Shown: positions 10,317 to 18,344 of the stretch, one piece after another
How positions within the stretch are numbered: the stretch's first letter is position 1
Layout of the letters: each line of letters opens with the position of its first letter
NCBI GenBank assembly: GCA_951813515.1
Contig: OX638346.1
Coordinates: 2,411,617 to 2,475,616, forward strand
Source: an uncultured Pseudomonadales bacterium
GTDB lineage: Bacteria > Pseudomonadota > Gammaproteobacteria > Pseudomonadales > Azotimanducaceae
Length of the DNA: 64,000 nt
Direction: 5' to 3'
Position numbers and translations under genes: made by a program
Notes under the pieces: generated by a model
Databases searched by the model: none
The model's input: only the letters and a program-made list of their open reading frames with translations
What the model was told of the DNA's origin: nothing

Positions 10317-10664
10317 CTACAGCGCCTTGCCCGTCCTTCGGGGCCGCTGGCGTTGGCGGAAATAGCGCATCGTAGTAGCCTCGGGAAGGGTGTCCAGCTC
10401 GGCGCGGAGCAACTCCCGGAGCACTCGTACCGTGGGATTGCGCATCTCGAACTCGAACAGGCGGCTACTGCCGACCATGCGACTGACCAGAAGACCATTC
10501 GCCTCCAACCGCTGTAGTTGTCGCTGAATGCCCGACACAGCGACCTCGTAAGTGTCAGCGATGCCCTTGCCATACCCGGCACCGTAGGCTTCCAGGTACA
10601 GCAACACCTGTGCCGCCGACCGGTTGCCGCAGATCGCCTCGAGTGTGGGTGTCACGGGTTCCAC
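10317..10664 (-). CDS. Small winged-helix transcriptional regulator
   Basis: A 115-residue protein that looks like a compact winged-helix DNA-binding domain: helix (SAAQVLLYLEAYGAGYGKGIADTYE), recognition-helix region (AVSGIQRQLQRLEANGLLV) and wing (SRMVGSSRLFEFEMRNP). This is the general plan of ArsR/MarR/PadR-like regulators; the exact family is not clear. The GTG start at 10664 is preceded by AGAGGAG. Directly upstream lie two operator-like sites (10691-10730), suggesting autoregulation. The neighbour 5' to it on the same strand codes a small membrane protein that may be its target. Confidence 0.72.
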   Translation of the reverse strand: MEPVTPTLEAICGNRSAAQVLLYLEAYGAGYGKGIADTYEVAVSGIQRQLQRLEANGLLVSRMVGSSRLFEFEMRNPTVRVLRELLRAELDTLPEATTMRYFRQRQRPRRTGKAL

Positions 10665-10690
10665 TCCTCTACCTCAATTCCGGGCAACAT

Positions 10691-10730
10691 TACCACGATT
10701 CGTGGTACCTGTGCCACGATTCCGGGTACC
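10691..10730. promoter_or_regulatory. Paired operator-like repeats upstream of the winged-helix regulator
   Basis: The first site (10691-10709) contains the perfect inverted repeat ACCACG-ATT-CGTGGT followed by ACC. A second, imperfect copy (10712-10730, TGCCACGATTCCGGGTACC) starts exactly 21 bp later, two turns of the helix. They lie 27-66 bp before the regulator's GTG, the place expected for a dimer-binding operator. Confidence 0.65.
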
Positions 10731-10779
10731 CCGTTGCGGATCGGGTTGAAGGAGGAGTCCAAGGAGCATCTTCTTCGTT

Positions 10780-11211
10780 CTACCGGATGCTCGTCCGAAA
10801 CGCGGACCGCGCCCGCCACAGCGTGATGGCAGGGAGCATGAACACTGCCATTGCCGCGATGCCCACGGCCCAGCCGGCACCGCGGTCGTCGACCAGGTTC
10901 CAGACCAGCATGCTCAAAGCGACCTGGGCTGCGTACGCCGCCGCCCACGGCCACATCCAGCGCGCCATCTTCCAGAATCCATACGCTCCGGCGCCGTAGA
11001 CCAGCCAATGCAGCAGCCCCGTCGCCTTGGCCCACCAGCCGTGCAACACGAAACCGAACCAGACCTCCTCGTCCGCCGCGACGGGCTTTACGAACAGGTC
11101 GTACGGTAGGTAGATGAAGGTCATGTAGAGGCAGAACAGGAAGAGGAGATTCATCCACCAGGAACGCCTGGCCCATTCGGCCCGGATGTCGAAATTCAAG
11201 AGTGGTCCCAC
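10780..11211 (-). CDS. Small four-helix membrane protein, unknown function
   Basis: A 143-residue integral membrane protein that I do not recognise. Four hydrophobic helices are visible: NLLFLFCLYMTFIYLPYDLF, KATGLLHWLVYGAGAYGFW, PWAAAYAAQVALSMLVWNLV and WAVGIAAMAVFMLPAITLW. The N-terminus (MGPLLNFDIRAEWARRSWW) is amphipathic and the C-terminus is basic. The GTG start at 11211 is 43 bp after the stop of the DCC/LMF gene, so the two are likely co-transcribed, with the regulator as third member. Confidence 0.65.
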   Translation of the reverse strand: MGPLLNFDIRAEWARRSWWMNLLFLFCLYMTFIYLPYDLFVKPVAADEEVWFGFVLHGWWAKATGLLHWLVYGAGAYGFWKMARWMWPWAAAYAAQVALSMLVWNLVDDRGAGWAVGIAAMAVFMLPAITLWRARSAFRTSIR

Positions 11212-11254
11212 CGCAACGAAAGCGTCAGGCGAAGTATGTCGGTTGTCGTGGCGA

Positions 11255-13027
11255 TCAATCCAGCGTCAGGGGCTCGTGGGTGATCTTCGGCCGGCGCAGT
11301 TGCGTGGGCGGCTGCCAGATCGTCACATCGCCCCGTGTCCACCAGTCGCCGGTCGAGGACCTTTCGGCCGGTGTCGAGAATCGGTACCGATAGCGCACGA
11401 TGCGCACGAACTTCGGCCGCGCCCCGTCGAAGGGATCCGCCACGAGCTTCAGCACGTCGGGGCGGGCCTCGAGCAGCGCGAACGCGAAGTCGTAGATCCA
11501 GGGGGCACCCTCGGGCGTCGTCAGGGCGGCGAACCACATCTGCCAGTCGAGGCGCGGTTGATGCGGCGTTGCCCAACGTGGCGGCGCAGCGACATCGCCC
11601 GGTTTGAACGGAAAGGCGTAGGGCTCCCAGGTGCTGCCGTCCATGGATCCCTCGACAACGAGTTCGTCCCGGCGCGTCGTCATGACGGCGAATAGGCCGT
11701 ACGGGTTCGCGAGCCGCAAGGGGGCGGCTGTTTCGATCAGGACGGCCATCGGCGCGGGAAGCCGAAACACGTTGTGCAAGGTGACGAGTATCCCGAGCGC
11801 CATGACGCAGACAGCAGCCGTCTTGGTCACCCTGCGTCCCGGAGCCGTCGCGACGCCGCGGACGATGGGTTTGATCCGCCGGTCGTCGAGCAACGCCAGG
11901 CACAACACGACAGTGAGGATGTTGAAGAAGTTGTAGTTGCCGGTTGCGAAGATGAGCACTTCGAGGAGAACGAAACCGCCGGCGGCAACAAGCCGGAGAT
12001 TGCGGGGAAGGAGGATAAAGAAGGGCAGGGCGAGCTCGATCGCGAACGTCAGCCACACCGACCACTCGAGGAGCACCTGCGGCAGGTGGTGGGCATACCA
12101 CGCAAGTACTGTCGGCAGGGGTTGGGTCTCGAAGTGGAAGGCAAGGGCGGTACCGTCGGCCCAGGTGGGATCACCGCTCGCCAGTTTGACGAACCCCGAC
12201 AGGAACATGAACCGGAACAGCGCGAGCCGCGCGAGCCACACGCCGAACCGGGGCGCCCGGGCCAGTACAGCGGCGATGACGAAGCACTCGATGAGGAAGA
12301 TGTCCCACTGGTAGGCAAGGAACACCTGTCCGGTGGCAAACAGCGACAGGTAGCACGCGTAGGCGATCACCGAAGCGGTGCAGCGCCAGCGGCCGAGAAA
12401 TGCCGTGAGCGTCGCGAGCGTGCCGAGCGCGCATACCGCGTGCAGGGCTGCGGGCGAGGCGTCGAGCCAGAACGCGGTGGGCAGGATCCAGAACCGCTCC
12501 GCCCCATAGCGGTGGGCGACGACGTCGAGAAAGTCCGCCGCCGGGAGTATCCCCTGGGGTCCGATCAGCCCGTCGATCTGCCACCAGAGGGAGAGGAAGG
12601 CGAACAGGCCGCAGAGCGCGATGCCGCGAATGAGGACATCGGCCGTGACATTGAATTCGGCTCGGCGCAGTCGCCGTCCGAACAGGGGGCGGGCGAAGGC
12701 GAGGCAGGCTCCTCGGTGGCGGGAGACCCAATCGTAGAGGGCATCGGAAAAGGCGGCGAAACCGGGGAGACGTCGATACAGGCGGTGCCAGAAACCGGCA
12801 CCGCCGATCGCCAGGACGCGGAACGCCGCGTCTGCCCGCTCGTAGCGTTCGCCGTCGGCGAAGAGTTGAATGCTGGCGGCGAATTCGGCTTCGTTGACGT
12901 CGGGATGTTCGGCCATCACCTCTTGGTAGGGCCGATACTCGACCGCATCCGACGTCACCGAGGCGGCGTATTCCACGGTATAGCGGCAAAATGCGCAGTC
13001 GCCGTCGTAGACGAGCCGTGGCTTCAT
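11255..13027 (-). CDS. DCC thiol-disulfide domain fused to lipase maturation factor-like membrane protein
   Basis: A 590-residue two-domain protein. Residues 1 to about 115 are a DCC-family thioredoxin-like domain with the motif YDGDCAFCR (Cys11, Cys14). The rest is a polytopic membrane region similar to lipase maturation factor 1 proteins: QIDGLIGPQGILPA, RFMFLSGFVKLASGDPTW, and a C-terminal soluble part with NPYGLFAVMTTRRDE and WQMWFAAL. LMF proteins help fold secreted lipases; a linked redox domain would suit disulfide chemistry at the membrane. The ATG at 13027 begins the DCC domain; the frame extends upstream to 13102 without similarity. Confidence 0.85.
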   Translation of the reverse strand: MKPRLVYDGDCAFCRYTVEYAASVTSDAVEYRPYQEVMAEHPDVNEAEFAASIQLFADGERYERADAAFRVLAIGGAGFWHRLYRRLPGFAAFSDALYDWVSRHRGACLAFARPLFGRRLRRAEFNVTADVLIRGIALCGLFAFLSLWWQIDGLIGPQGILPAADFLDVVAHRYGAERFWILPTAFWLDASPAALHAVCALGTLATLTAFLGRWRCTASVIAYACYLSLFATGQVFLAYQWDIFLIECFVIAAVLARAPRFGVWLARLALFRFMFLSGFVKLASGDPTWADGTALAFHFETQPLPTVLAWYAHHLPQVLLEWSVWLTFAIELALPFFILLPRNLRLVAAGGFVLLEVLIFATGNYNFFNILTVVLCLALLDDRRIKPIVRGVATAPGRRVTKTAAVCVMALGILVTLHNVFRLPAPMAVLIETAAPLRLANPYGLFAVMTTRRDELVVEGSMDGSTWEPYAFPFKPGDVAAPPRWATPHQPRLDWQMWFAALTTPEGAPWIYDFAFALLEARPDVLKLVADPFDGARPKFVRIVRYRYRFSTPAERSSTGDWWTRGDVTIWQPPTQLRRPKITHEPLTLD

Positions 13028-13158
13028 CGGGGGATCATAGCTCGCGGCCACATGAACGCATATCCGTTGCGGTGCGCTTGCCGACATGTGCGGTCGACGC
13101 ATGGTCGGTTATGCTGCGAGCGGACGCATCGGCGGCGGCCTCGCCGCAGGAGTATCGA

Positions 13159-13599
13159 ATGAAACACATCGCGCTGATCCTGGTGGCTGTCGTCATCGTG
13201 ATCTACGTCGGGTTGATCTTCATCCCCATCGATCCGGTCGAACGCCGCCCGGGTACGGGCCTGAGCGGCGACCTCGCGTCCGCGCAGGACACCGACTGGT
13301 CGTTCCTGCAGGGCCGCACGCAGGCTTGGCTGGAGACGCGGACGTGGTACCTCGTTCCGCACTCCATCACGGTCAGCGCCTGGGCGGACGCCGGCGACCT
13401 GTACGTGGGCTGCGTCCGCTGCGATACGAAGACTTGGCCGAAACACGTGGCCCGGGATGACCGCGTGCGGCTGAAGATAGGCGACGAAATCTATCAGCGC
13501 CGCGCCGTGCGGATCACCGATCCCGCCGAGCGCGAGAAGATCATGGGCGGGCGCGGCGAGCGTCCCGGCTACGCCCTGTTCCGGATGGATCCGCGTTGA
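13159..13599 (+). CDS. Membrane-anchored split-barrel, nitroreductase-like small protein
   Basis: A 146-residue protein with one N-terminal membrane helix (KHIALILVAVVIVIYVGLIFI) and a soluble part. The soluble segment (VSAWADAGDLYVGCVRCDTK, then VARDDRVRLKIGDEIYQRRAV) resembles deazaflavin/F420-dependent nitroreductase-like split barrels, though I place it only tentatively. The LLM-type enzymes near 58 and 61 kb would fit an F420-using organism. The ATG at 13159 follows CAGGAG at good spacing. The stop overlaps the TTG start of the next gene (TTGA). Confidence 0.6.
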   Translation: MKHIALILVAVVIVIYVGLIFIPIDPVERRPGTGLSGDLASAQDTDWSFLQGRTQAWLETRTWYLVPHSITVSAWADAGDLYVGCVRCDTKTWPKHVARDDRVRLKIGDEIYQRRAVRITDPAEREKIMGGRGERPGYALFRMDPR

Positions 13600-14606
13600 C
13601 GGCGCTGAAATTGCCGAGACCGGCGGACTACAACGTCGGGCACGCGGCTTCCCAACCCGTCCCGGAAGACATCGTCGTATCGCCGGCGAAGGTGTACGAG
13701 GACCCCGGTTTTGCCACATCGGACGTAGCGCTCAATGCTCGCGAGATCGCCTTCTTCAAGGAACGGGGCTATCTCGTCAAACGTGGCCTGATAGACGACC
13801 ACATGACGTTCGGGCGGATCTTCGATCACGTCTGGCGCCACGTCCCGCGCGGCATCCTCCAGCGCGGCGATCCGAAAACGTGGCTTGATGCTCCCGGCGA
13901 AGAGTGGACCGAAGAGGACGCGCTGAGAGTGGGCCTGCTCGCGGGTACCAACTGGAAGATGCGGTCGCGGAAGGGAATCGGCACCGAAGACTTCCTGGTG
14001 GAGTCGATCGCGAACCATCCCTCCATGCGCGCCATGGCGGAGGCGTTCATCGGGTCACCTGTGAAACGGGCGGGACGCGTGCGAGGCATCTACTGCGTAT
14101 TCCCGGAAGCGCCGGGTGCCACCAGCCGATATCGTCCCCACGCGGACAACGCGGCGGCGCACCTGTCGGCGATGGTGATCGCGGACAGGATTCCGCCGGG
14201 CACGGGCGGTTTCACCGTGTGGCCCGGTTCTCACCGTCGCCTGCATCCACACTGGAATACGGTGCATGGCGGAGTCATTTCGTCGGAAAAAAGGGATAGC
14301 TATCGCCTTGCCCGGGACGCCGTACTGCGTGACACGACGCCGGTGGAGTTCACGGGCGTCGCGGGCGATGCGATCTTCTGGCATCCGCGCCTCGTGCATT
14401 CGGCCGGCATCAACCGCTCGGCGGACCGCGCCGCGCCCCGGGTCCGCGTCATCGTGCCGTGCGACTACGAGCGCGCGGACCGCACGCATTTCGACGACAT
14501 GGACTTCGGCCCGGGGGCGCGCTACCAGTGGTGGATAGACACGCGCAACTTTGTCGAGGATATCGCGCCGACCGAAGACAACATGTGGCACGACTGGGTG
14601 ATCTGA
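13596..14606 (+). CDS. Phytanoyl-CoA dioxygenase (PhyH) family oxygenase
   Basis: A 336-residue Fe(II)/2-oxoglutarate oxygenase of the PhyH family. The metal triad is His182-x-Asp184 in YRPHADNAA and His268 in FWHPRLVHSAG, with Arg282 as the likely 2-oxoglutarate partner. Family members hydroxylate fatty acyl-CoAs, small metabolites or natural products; the substrate here is unknown. The start appears to be a TTG that overlaps the preceding stop, implying translational coupling to the split-barrel protein. A second PhyH protein is coded at 26806-27501. Confidence 0.82.
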   Translation: MTALKLPRPADYNVGHAASQPVPEDIVVSPAKVYEDPGFATSDVALNAREIAFFKERGYLVKRGLIDDHMTFGRIFDHVWRHVPRGILQRGDPKTWLDAPGEEWTEEDALRVGLLAGTNWKMRSRKGIGTEDFLVESIANHPSMRAMAEAFIGSPVKRAGRVRGIYCVFPEAPGATSRYRPHADNAAAHLSAMVIADRIPPGTGGFTVWPGSHRRLHPHWNTVHGGVISSEKRDSYRLARDAVLRDTTPVEFTGVAGDAIFWHPRLVHSAGINRSADRAAPRVRVIVPCDYERADRTHFDDMDFGPGARYQWWIDTRNFVEDIAPTEDNMWHDWVI

Positions 14607-14699
14607 TGCCGAGTCTCGGTCTGCGCAATCCTTCTTGGGGCGTCCGTAGTGCTTTCGCCCATCCACCCGTCCCGTATTCCGAGCCTTGATCGGCACCGG

Positions 14700-14998
14700 G
14701 TGCGGTTCCACGGGAGGCTGATGGCTTTCCATTCGTGATCCGAAGCCGAACGAAAACACGGGAAGCTGGCGCCCTTGCGGGCACCATCTGGTTCTGTGTG
14801 CGAAAAAACAGCAGGGCGCGCAAGCGTGGGTGGCTGCGGGACGCCTCGATTCATGGCCTGGCGGACCGCGTCGGAGCACGGCGCGGAGATATCGTCGAGG
14901 CATGTCTCGCCGACGACTTTCGGGTCGTTCCGCTGGATCGCTTCAACGATACCTTCATTCACCGCGCTCGAGGGATTCTCGGAATCGAACTGACTCAT
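14700..14998 (-). pseudogene. Possible broken RebB/killing-trait-like gene
   Basis: On the minus strand, an ATG at 14998 opens a frame starting MSQFDSENPSS. Residues from about 13 (VNEGIVEAIQRNDPKVVGE) follow the VN-x2-I-x-DA-V...KVVGE pattern of RebB R-body (killing-trait) proteins as I remember it. The expected second half (an LLFF...QNQM segment followed by an Ala-rich stretch) appears in another frame, at about 14760-14823, across a run of six A on the + strand (14803-14808). One indel there would join them. RebB proteins are usually 75-110 residues. The call is tentative: similarity is from memory and the region is antisense to an open frame on the other strand. Confidence 0.3.
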
Positions 14999-15031
14999 GG
15001 CCGAACGACCGAGCGCACTGCGCCTACGCAG

Positions 15032-16300
15032 ATGATTGCTTCGAACCGGCGCTTCAAGCGAGTCCTCGATCGGTTCCTGAAGGCCAACGTCATCAGGCGC
15101 CGTGACTTCGAACGGTCCGGGACGGCGCGCGCGTTTTCCGCGAGGCAGTTCCTGATTCCGGCAAGCGGTGAACCTGCGGAAATGTTCCGTGGCTCGACAC
15201 TGGTGGCAGTCCCAAGCGGGGGTGTGGGGGAACTCGCTGCCCCGCTGGCCGACGGCATCGGTGGCTGGATGCTCGCCAACCTGGGCGGAAGGGGAGAGAT
15301 GCCCTACAAGTACTGGCCGAGCCGCGGGGAGGAGTCTCCGGCCGACAACGCCATTCGACGATTCCTGGCGACCGTGGCGCTCGCCCGCCTGGGTGAATTG
15401 CGGAACAGCGCGGAAATGCGCGCCGCCGCAGTGCGCAATCTGCGGTTCAACCTTGCCAGGTACTTCCGACCTCTCGGCGATGGTCGAGGAGCCATCGTGG
15501 AAAGCACTGGAGCGAAACTCGGAGCGGCTGCCCTCGCGGGCCTCGCTATCCTCGAGAGCCCTGCGCGCGACGAATTCCTCGAGGAATTGAACATGCTTGC
15601 CGCGGGAGTGAATTCGTTGTTCCACCGCAAGTTTGGGTTTCGGACTTTCTTCTTCCCGGAGGAACGCGATGGGGAGAACTGGAACTTCTATTCGGGCGAG
15701 GCCCTCCTGTTCTGGGCGGAATCGATGCGTCAAGGAGCACCGTTTGCGCCGTCGTTGCGGCGCTACACGCACGTGTTCCGGCGTTGTCGCGAACAACACC
15801 GTCGCGCCCGAAATCCAGCTTTCGTGCCCTGGCACAGCCAAGCCAACGCATCGATGTTTGCGCAGACCGGAAAACGGATTTTTGCCGACTTCGTGCTGGA
15901 GATGAACGACTGGCTTTTGCCGATGCAGCAATGGGACGATTTGCCATCGGACCTGCGGGGTCGCTTCTACGACCCCAGACACCCGAATTTTGGACCTCCC
16001 CATGCGGCATCCACGGGGGTGTACCTCGAAGGCCTTGTGGATGCCCTGAGCCTGGTCCGGTCCCTTGGTGACCCCGTTCGCGCCGCCTCATACGAAAGAG
16101 CGATCGCTCGCGGACTCCGGTCGTTGCGCCAACTACAGTTTCGGGGGCCGCTCGACACCTACTACATATCAAAGAAAGAACGCGTCCTCGGTGCCTTGCG
16201 CGTGGAGGCGTACGATAACGCTGTCCGTATCGACTCTGCCGCGCACGCTCTTGCCGCGGCGATCAAGGTGCTGCAGTTCGCCGAAATGGACTCGGAGTAG
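15032..16300 (+). CDS. Predicted alpha/alpha-toroid protein, unknown function
   Basis: A protein of up to 422 residues from the ATG at 15032; the frame is open from 14735, but that extension is basic, low in pattern and antisense to the RebB-like remnant. The sequence reads as repeating helical pairs with Trp/Tyr/Gly-rich turns (ENWNFYSGEALLFWAESM, HSQANASMFAQTGKRIFADF, NDWLLPMQQWDD, AASTGVYLEGLVDALSLV, VEAYDNAVRIDSAAHALAAA). This is the look of (alpha/alpha) toroids such as glycan epimerases and terpene-cyclase-like folds. It has no signal peptide. It converges on the hydroxylase and Asp-Gly repeat genes and could act with them, but this is guesswork. Confidence 0.6.
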   Translation: MIASNRRFKRVLDRFLKANVIRRRDFERSGTARAFSARQFLIPASGEPAEMFRGSTLVAVPSGGVGELAAPLADGIGGWMLANLGGRGEMPYKYWPSRGEESPADNAIRRFLATVALARLGELRNSAEMRAAAVRNLRFNLARYFRPLGDGRGAIVESTGAKLGAAALAGLAILESPARDEFLEELNMLAAGVNSLFHRKFGFRTFFFPEERDGENWNFYSGEALLFWAESMRQGAPFAPSLRRYTHVFRRCREQHRRARNPAFVPWHSQANASMFAQTGKRIFADFVLEMNDWLLPMQQWDDLPSDLRGRFYDPRHPNFGPPHAASTGVYLEGLVDALSLVRSLGDPVRAASYERAIARGLRSLRQLQFRGPLDTYYISKKERVLGALRVEAYDNAVRIDSAAHALAAAIKVLQFAEMDSE

Positions 16301-16367
16301 AGACGCGCTTGCATCCGCATCGCGATTGGAATCCGGGCGTGCCAGCGGGCGCGCAGGTGCAGTCGCG

Positions 16368-16970
16368 TCAACTCATCCTTAGAGCGTCGGCTGGCCGTCG
16401 TGCCTCGACGTAGTGGCCGCGTCCCTGCATGGGGAGTAGGTCGAAAATCAGGTGTATGCGGGTCTCCTGGTCAAGGTTGCGGGCGGCATGCCGGATCTTG
16501 TTGTTGAAAACCCAAAGCTCTCCCTCGCGCATGACGACCGTTTGATCCCCCGCCTGTAGCCAGCTCCCGCCAAGGCTCCGCAACACAAGGTGATAGCGGT
16601 CGCGAACCCGATAGTAGTCGCCGGCATCCCGGTGGGGATACACGCGTTTCCCCGCAGGCAAGGCGACAAGTGTTGCACGCCCGAGAGATCCGCCTGATGA
16701 CTCGGTAATTCGGTGCAGGAACTCGACCACGCTCGGGAATCGCCCGGCAGCGGTTGCTACCACGCTCTCGTGGACGTTGTTGGCGTTCTTTTCGCCCGCT
16801 GGCAGGGGTTTCTTTGCGACTCGAATGAAAATGTTGCGCGTATGCCGTTGGCATCGGACCTTGCGTTGGCGGCTGATATCCGCGAACCACATCTCGGGTG
16901 CTGCGTCGACCTCAGCAAGCAACGGCACAACGTCGATCCGGTTTCCGACTCTCTTGAAGTTCGACGTCAT
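16368..16970 (-). CDS. Aspartyl/asparaginyl beta-hydroxylase family protein
   Basis: A 200-residue Fe(II)/2-oxoglutarate oxygenase with the catalytic pattern of the AspH family: His113-x-Asp115 in VYPHRDAGDYY, RYHLVLRS (126-132), His161 in IRHAARN and Arg171 in ETRIHLIFDL. Family members hydroxylate Asp or Asn beta-carbons in proteins, or free Asp/peptidyl Asp in natural product pathways. It has no signal peptide and should act in the cytoplasm. Its ATG overlaps the stop of the Asp-Gly repeat gene (ATGA), so the two proteins are made together; an obvious idea is that the repeat aspartates are its substrate. Confidence 0.85.
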   Translation of the reverse strand: MTSNFKRVGNRIDVVPLLAEVDAAPEMWFADISRQRKVRCQRHTRNIFIRVAKKPLPAGEKNANNVHESVVATAAGRFPSVVEFLHRITESSGGSLGRATLVALPAGKRVYPHRDAGDYYRVRDRYHLVLRSLGGSWLQAGDQTVVMREGELWVFNNKIRHAARNLDQETRIHLIFDLLPMQGRGHYVEARRPADALRMS

Positions 16971-17476
16971 TCGGAATTCGTTTCACCTTCGGGTCGGATC
17001 ATTGGCCAGATGCGGTTCAGGAGACGCATGAATGACGGCTGATCCGCCCCTTCGGCTGGATCGACGTGCCCCGCTTCGTCCCCGTCGCCATCGCCATCCC
17101 CATCGCCATCCCCATCGCCGTCGCCGTCCCCATCGCCGTCGCCGTCCCCGTCGCCATCACCGTCCCCGTCGCCGTCCCCGTCACCATCGCCATCGCCATC
17201 GCCGTCCCCGTCGCCATCGCCATCGCCGTCCCCATCGCCGTCGCCATCGCCATCACCGTCGCCATCGCCGTTGCCGTCGCCATTTCCATCGTCGTCATCG
17301 TCGTCGTCCCCGTCTCCGTCGCCGTCGCCGACGGCGCCGTCGGCGGCGTGGACAGTGCTGGACAGTGGAAAAGACACCGGCGACTTGCCTGGAAGCCGGT
17401 CGGTGATGATGGCGAGGATTGCGGCGCTCAGGAAAACCAGGGCGCGCCGAACGGTTTTGGACAGCTTTGAAGTCAT
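16967..17476 (-). CDS. Exported Asp-Gly repeat protein
   Basis: A 169-residue protein with a basic N-terminus and a hydrophobic helix ([14 protein letters not shown], about 11-24) that looks like a signal peptide or anchor. Residues 51-133 consist of Asp-Gly repeats: a start with seven consecutive Asp (57-63) and two Asn replacements (65, 69), then 31 uninterrupted DG pairs. The 36-residue tail ([10 protein letters not shown]... to ...RPEGETNSE) contains [14 protein letters not shown], a possible amphipathic helix. D-x-D-x-D-G patterns bind calcium in other proteins, so a calcium-binding or adhesive surface protein is plausible. The gene is translationally coupled to an Asp hydroxylase. Repeat number is likely variable between strains. 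Confidence 0.75.
   Translation of the reverse strand: MTSKLSKTVRRALVFLSAAILAIITDRLPGKSPVSFPLSSTVHAADGAVGDGDGDGDDDDDDDGNGDGNGDGDGDGDGDGDGDGDGDGDGDGDGDGDGDGDGDGDGDGDGDGDGDGDGDGDGDGDGDGDGDGDEAGHVDPAEGADQPSFMRLLNRIWPMIRPEGETNSE
17078..17326 (-). repeat. Hexanucleotide minisatellite coding Asp-Gly
   Basis: About 249 bp built from hexamers of the form CC(A/G)TC(G/C) on the + strand, coding GAY-GGN (Asp-Gly) on the minus strand. Third-position changes are frequent while the amino acids stay constant, so the protein pattern appears selected rather than a fresh expansion. The opposite frame gives a meaningless Ala/Val/Pro/Ile repeat. Confidence 0.9.
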
Positions 17477-17629
17477 GAGGCGCTCGTTGCCGTTAGGAGG
17501 TGGGGAAGGATGATCGGATCCGTCCGCGCGGATCCCGCGTACTGGGACCGGGCCGAATTTCCCGAGCGGAACCGAGCGCGATCGAACACTGCGGAAGAGA
17601 GTGTGGCCGGGTCAGGTCCGGCTGTCCCT

Positions 17630-18007
17630 TCAGTCATCTTCGACATCGTGGCGCGTCACGTCGATACGCGATACATGACATCGGTTGTCGTGCTTCTTCT
17701 CGTTCTCGTCGGTTACCCAGACGTACACCTTGCGGTCAGTGACGAATGCCACCATGGCGGAGTCGAACATTCGCTGGGCTGCCGTGGCGTCCGTATGCTC
17801 GCCGTTGCAACTGAATGTCACCCAGTTCGAATCGCAGTCGAGACCTAAATCAGTCCTCAGGTCAACATCCAGGTGGACCATGCATCCGCCGAAGCGTTCG
17901 TCATCGGTGACCAGCGTCCGGGTAATGCTGGTCAGGGTCGTTTCGGTCGCCGCATGGCAGGGCGCAATGATTGCGGCCAATACGAGTCCTGTCACTCGCT
18001 TGAGCAT
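17630..18007 (-). CDS. Small secreted protein with four cysteines
   Basis: A 125-residue protein with a clear signal peptide (MLKRVTGLVLAAIIAPCHA, cleavage after Ala19) and four cysteines in the mature part (42, 58, 67, 110), enough for two disulfides. The pattern LDCDSNWVTFSC then AMVAFVTDRKVYVWVTDE and CHVSRIDV resembles a group of small secreted proteobacterial proteins with no assigned role that I know of. The ATG at 18007 has an excellent AGGAGG site 9 bases upstream. It lies between the TonB receptor gene and the Asp-Gly gene on the same strand. Confidence 0.78.
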   Translation of the reverse strand: MLKRVTGLVLAAIIAPCHAATETTLTSITRTLVTDDERFGGCMVHLDVDLRTDLGLDCDSNWVTFSCNGEHTDATAAQRMFDSAMVAFVTDRKVYVWVTDENEKKHDNRCHVSRIDVTRHDVEDD

Positions 18008-18344
18008 CGGTTGGGACCTCCTTGTTTTCGGAAAACCAATCTCCACGGCCACTGGGCGGTCAAGGCAAGCGCCGCGACGCGCGACGGAGGCTTTGCTGCT
18101 CATGTTTCGACCAAGATCTCGCGGAGCGTCATTCAGATGGAATTCAATGTCCACCGGTTGTGACGGGTTCCGATGCGCCAATCAATCGGTCATTCTCATT
18201 TTTTCGCGCCGATCTTGGGTGCTGACTTAGGATCCATGCGCCATGGAGAGGCAGGCAAGGTGGCGGATCAGAGCACAGGATCGTAGGTGGGCTCGGGCGA
18301 AGGCGAAACACGGCGCACCCGAAGGGACGCCGGGTTTCTTGACG
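18008..18344. other. Gene-free stretch between the TonB receptor and the small secreted protein
   Basis: It holds the leader and Shine-Dalgarno (AGGAGG) of the gene starting at 18007. I see no convincing gene, hairpin terminator or repeat in the remainder; open frames here are antisense shadows. Confidence 0.5.

Noticed and set aside
10691..10730. Intrinsic terminator of the 10780-11211 gene
   Set aside because: The repeat is a short palindrome with three-base centre, duplicated at 21 bp and without a T run; an operator is more fitting.
11774..13162. 462-codon plus-strand open frame opposite the DCC/LMF gene
   Set aside because: Low-complexity Glu/Arg/Gly composition and no family pattern; the opposite strand holds a motif-rich membrane protein.
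17078..17326. Repeat tract as a CRISPR array
   Set aside because: The units are six bases with no unique spacers and lie inside a coding frame; no cas genes are near.
17066..17470. Plus-strand open frame of Ala/Val/Pro/Ile repeats
   Set aside because: It is the complement of the Asp-Gly repeat and has no start signal, whereas the minus-strand frame has an export segment and a coupled enzyme gene.
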